DNA of 64,000 bases from JABDIP01 sp965227455 (lineage in GTDB: Bacteria; Pseudomonadota; Alphaproteobacteria; DSM-16000; Inquilinaceae). A program made the translations under genes and the position numbers. The notes beneath the pieces are model-generated. The model was not told where the DNA came from and searched no databases. It saw nothing but the letters and a program-made list of their open reading frames with translations. Of the stretch, positions 61,537 to 64,000 are shown one piece after another. Where the stretch lies: the NCBI GenBank assembly GCA_965227455.1, contig OZ245752.1, positions 5,456,001-5,520,000 on the forward strand, given 5' to 3'. The number at the start of each line of letters is the position of its first letter. Positions within the stretch are counted from its first letter, which is position 1.

Positions 61537-62802
61537 TCAGGGCAGCATGTCCAGAGCCTTGGCGAAGAAGTCCTCGCCGCCGAAGTTGCCCGACTTCAGG
61601 GCCAGGGCGAGCCTTGGCTCATCCACCGTCTCGGTCCAGGGCACGCCGGGGTCGATCTCGGCGCAAATCCTGAGCGCACGGACGCCGAGGGCCGATACGA
61701 CGGCGCCCGAAGTTTCGCCGCCTGCGATGATCAATCGTGCGAAGCCACTGTCGACCAACGTACTCGCGATGCGTCCCAACGAGTCCTCCAGCATGGCTGC
61801 CGCGCGCTCGCGACCGAACCGGGCCTGGTTGGCGGTGACCTCTTCGGGGTCGGCGGAACTGTAGATCAATACCCGGCCGTCCTCCGGCTGGGCCCTGGCC
61901 CATTCGACGATCTCCTCGACCTCGGGCCCGCCGGCGGCGATGCGGGCGGCGTCCAGCTTGCGATGCGGCCAATGTGCCTGGGCGTAGGCGATTTGCGCCC
62001 GGGTCGCGGCCGAGCAGCTTCCGGCCAATACCGCCTGGCGGCCGGTGGCGGTCGGCGGAGCCGGCGATGCCGGTTTTTCCAGAAGGCCCTGAAGTCGGAG
62101 ATTCCCCGGCAGTCCCAGGGCGATACCGGAGCCGCCGGTTACCAATCGGTGCTCGGCGGCGACGGTGCCGATGGTTTCCAAATCATTGTCCGTCAGGGCG
62201 TCGGCGACACCGTAGGACACGCCGTCGGCACGCAGCGCTTCGACCGCCGCAGTAACGGCGACGACCCCCTGGGCGACGCTTGCATGGGGTATCAGCCCGA
62301 CTCGCTGCTTGGACTGCGCCGCCATCAGGGTGACCAGGTTCGAATCCCGCATCGGCGTCAGCGGGTGGTCCTTCATGGAGGAGTCCGAAAGCAGCCGGTC
62401 GCCGACGAACAGATGGCCCTGGTAGACGGTTCGCCCATTGGCCGGAAAGGCGGGGCAGACAAGGGCGAAATCCGTTTCCAGCGCGTCCAGCAGGGCGTCG
62501 GCCACCGGCCCGATATTGCCCTCGGCCGTGGAGTCGAAGGTCGAGCAGTATTTGTGGACGATCTGCCGGGCGCCATGGTCGCGAAGCCAAGCCAGCGCCG
62601 CCAGGCTCGACGCCACCGCTTCGCTCGCGGGCGCGGTGCGGGATTTCAGTGCAATCACAACCGCTTCGGCATCGCCGATGTCGATAGGTGCCGATGGGAC
62701 GCCGATCGATTGGACCGTTCGCATGCCGCGTGTCACAAGCGTATTGGCGAGGTCCGTGGCGCCGGTGAAGTCATCGGCGATCGCGCCCAGCAGAATTGGC
62801 AT
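61537..62802 (-). CDS. Four-carbon acid sugar kinase (OtnK/DUF1537 family)
   Basis: 421 residues from ATG 62802, with GAGGA upstream. N-terminal DUF1537 domain: AIADDFTGATDLANTLVTRGM, the conserved Asp-Asp-x-Thr-Gly phosphate loop; KYCSTFDSTAEGNIGP. C-terminal nucleotide-binding domain: GGETSGAVVSALGVRALRIC and LKSGNFGG, typical of the family. Members phosphorylate tetronate or 3-oxotetronate in acid-sugar breakdown. The usual partners (OtnC aldolase, OtnI isomerase, dehydrogenase) are not in the window. A palindromic operator lies about 60 bp upstream. Confidence 0.88.
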   Translation of the reverse strand: MPILLGAIADDFTGATDLANTLVTRGMRTVQSIGVPSAPIDIGDAEAVVIALKSRTAPASEAVASSLAALAWLRDHGARQIVHKYCSTFDSTAEGNIGPVADALLDALETDFALVCPAFPANGRTVYQGHLFVGDRLLSDSSMKDHPLTPMRDSNLVTLMAAQSKQRVGLIPHASVAQGVVAVTAAVEALRADGVSYGVADALTDNDLETIGTVAAEHRLVTGGSGIALGLPGNLRLQGLLEKPASPAPPTATGRQAVLAGSCSAATRAQIAYAQAHWPHRKLDAARIAAGGPEVEEIVEWARAQPEDGRVLIYSSADPEEVTANQARFGRERAAAMLEDSLGRIASTLVDSGFARLIIAGGETSGAVVSALGVRALRICAEIDPGVPWTETVDEPRLALALKSGNFGGEDFFAKALDMLP

Positions 62803-62863
62803 CGTGTCCTCGACTGCTCTTGCTACCCGCACAGGCTTTCAACCGATATCCGGAGATTGTCAT

Positions 62864-62883
62864 TATGCATGCGTTAATGCATA
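62864..62883. promoter_or_regulatory. Palindromic operator upstream of the sugar-acid kinase
   Basis: TATGCATGCGTTAATGCATA, two exact 7 bp arms around six bases, about 62 bp before the kinase start. Possible GntR-type site. No regulator gene is in view. Confidence 0.5.
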
Positions 62884-63064
62884 CGTAAAGCTGATCGCTT
62901 GATGTTCAGGAACGGTGCAGTTCCGACTTGCGGCAGGCCTGTGACGGCCGTGCAGTTCGATATTTGCCAAATTGTAGCACCCGTCCGATCCTGGGCAAGG
63001 AAGAGGCGGAACGGCCGGCGGGCTGAAGATGCCGCTTGGCCACCCTGGCCGACTGGGAGGGATC

Positions 63065-64000
63065 ATGCGCCGTGGGATTGACGGGACGGAAACTAGAAGG
63101 GGGCTTCCGGTCGTGGTCCTGATGGTTTTCAAGCTGCTGCAGTTCGTGCTGTTGCTGGGTGTGCTGGCGGTTCTGGTCTTCGGTGTGCTTGAGACCACCT
63201 TGTCGCTGTTTCACTACGCCAAAGGCGTGGCCGTGGAGGGCGAAGTCACCGATGTCTACCAGGTCGATCCCGGCCGCCGGTCGAGCACCTTCGACAGGCA
63301 GGCGCAGGGGTTCAAGTTCCCGACGATCTCCTACACTTGGCCGCTCGAGGGCGGGCATTCCCGATGGTTTCGCAGCGTGATCCCGCGCGAGGATGTTGGG
63401 CTTGGCGATGCGGTCACCGTGCGCGTCGTCCCCGGTTACGAGAACCTGGCGCGGGCCGACAGGTCGGCCGGATATTATGCAATCGTCGGCATCGCCCTGA
63501 TCGGCGGGATCGCGTTCACCTGGATCCTGTTCTCGACCTGGTACATGGTCGACGCCGCGAATGGGCGCGGCCCGGCCGGCGGCATCTCGATCTTCCACGG
63601 GTTTGCGGGCAAGGCGCTGCTTACGGCGATCGTCGGTCCGGCGGTCGCCATCCTGCTGTTCCATTTCTATTTCGTGCCCTGGATGCAGTTGAACGAGTAC
63701 GTCGCCTTCGCCGACCGGCCGGGACGGCTGCTCTACCTGGCGGCCGAGCGCGGCGGCCCGCCGGAGGAGGGGCCGCTGAACGCCTATGAACGACGGCTGC
63801 TGACCATCCCCGGGCTCAGGATCGGGATCAGCCAGGACGCGCTCAACCGGGCCTTCTCAACCCGCGACACCGAAACGCTGCTGCGCTACATCGATGCCAT
63901 TAAGGACCCGGACATCGCGTTCTCCGTGGATGCCCGGCGGGCGCCCTACAGTGCGGTCACCGGACCGCCGGATATCCTGCGTTATTTCCTGGAGAGTGGC
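63065..64000 (+). CDS. Membrane protein (DUF3592-like) with C-terminal ankyrin-like repeats, partial
   Basis: 312 codons reach the window end without a stop. GGGAGGG precedes the ATG. Membrane helices at about residues 20-45, 135-160 and 175-205. Between the first two is a small beta domain with VEGEVTDVYQVD and TISYTWPLEG, as in DUF3592 proteins. The last 40 residues, LLRYIDAIKDPDIAF and PPDILRYFLESG, have the helix-turn-helix spacing of ankyrin repeats that would continue past the end. Cytoplasmic repeats would bind a partner; function unknown. Confidence 0.65.
   Translation, partial: MRRGIDGTETRRGLPVVVLMVFKLLQFVLLLGVLAVLVFGVLETTLSLFHYAKGVAVEGEVTDVYQVDPGRRSSTFDRQAQGFKFPTISYTWPLEGGHSRWFRSVIPREDVGLGDAVTVRVVPGYENLARADRSAGYYAIVGIALIGGIAFTWILFSTWYMVDAANGRGPAGGISIFHGFAGKALLTAIVGPAVAILLFHFYFVPWMQLNEYVAFADRPGRLLYLAAERGGPPEEGPLNAYERRLLTIPGLRIGISQDALNRAFSTRDTETLLRYIDAIKDPDIAFSVDARRAPYSAVTGPPDILRYFLESG

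Noticed and set aside
62336..62352. GGTTCGAATCCCGC, which looks like a tRNA T-arm
   Set aside because: It lies in the coding strand complement of the sugar-acid kinase, in a segment that translates sensibly (MRDSNLV); no acceptor, D or anticodon arm can be built around it.

Overview
The window is about 64 kb of gene-dense, high-GC DNA from an alphaproteobacterial chromosome. Genus cannot be fixed, but the content fits a Rhodospirillales-like lineage. Evidence: an NDUFA12-type complex I accessory gene, the block NDUFA12-mlaD-DUF2155-(HEAT)-aat-accC-accB-aroQ, the block rne-amiC-PBP1A-prfB, a B12-dependent class II ribonucleotide reductase with a full CtrA-type box upstream, a DUF1127 gene, and a phasin with PhaR-like operators. 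I see no IS element, phage, CRISPR array, tRNA or rRNA; this is mainly core chromosome.

Layout. 1-5 kb: partial HCCA isomerase-like gene, orphan TAXI receptor, SBF/BASS transporter, DUF3179 protein, and a translationally coupled VWA-DnaJ pair. 5-9 kb: galU, ugd and a phosphomannomutase/phosphoglucomutase, a nucleotide-sugar supply operon for surface polysaccharide, then a nicotinamidase of the type I associate with plants. 9.7-13.6 kb: DacF-like DD-carboxypeptidase with SPOR domain, unknown lipoprotein, orphan Anbu-type proteasome homologue, phasin with promoter and operators. 14-16.6 kb: clpS-clpA. 16.7-20.5 kb: CaiB/BaiF CoA-transferase without a normal start codon, guanine deaminase, a 142 bp palindromic repeat, recQ. 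20.5-27.4 kb: acyltransferase-like protein, a coupled operon (sulfotransferase, paraoxonase-like propeller, epimerase), guanidino/agmatine ureohydrolase with RidA, small membrane protein. 27.5-35.5 kb: penicillin-acylase-family enzyme, DUF4345, nrdJ with NrdR-like and CtrA-like sites, DUF1127.

35.6-42.3 kb: EamA transporter and the respiratory, envelope and fatty-acid block listed above. 42.4-46.5 kb: MarR regulator, fumarylacetoacetase-type hydrolase and maleylacetoacetate isomerase (late tyrosine/homogentisate degradation) interrupted by a HAD phosphatase, then an ArsR-AHSA1-monooxygenase-like operon. 46.5-52.3 kb: envelope quality control (DsbA-like, M48/TPR protease), an aberrant gamma-glutamyltransferase-like lipoprotein, an aminotransferase, mtgA. 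52.3-60.8 kb: RNase E, amidase, PBP1A, and prfB with a programmed +1 frameshift. 60.9-64 kb: an unusual small protein with a CSFCRS motif, a four-carbon acid sugar kinase with a palindromic operator, and a membrane protein running off the end.

Themes are peptidoglycan and envelope maintenance (dacF, mtgA, amiC, PBP1A, mlaD, M48, DsbA), protein and RNA turnover (clpSA, aat, Anbu, rne) and polymer storage. clpS, clpA and aat together give a complete N-degron branch: Aat adds Leu/Phe, ClpS recognises it, ClpA unfolds the substrate. No single large novel system stands out. The best leads are the sulfotransferase-paraoxonase-epimerase operon, the GGT-like protein lacking its catalytic threonine context, the shared PhaR-like motif in front of both the phasin and DUF1127, the regulatory region of nrdJ, and the CSFCRS protein. 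All family assignments are from reading translations, without database searches.
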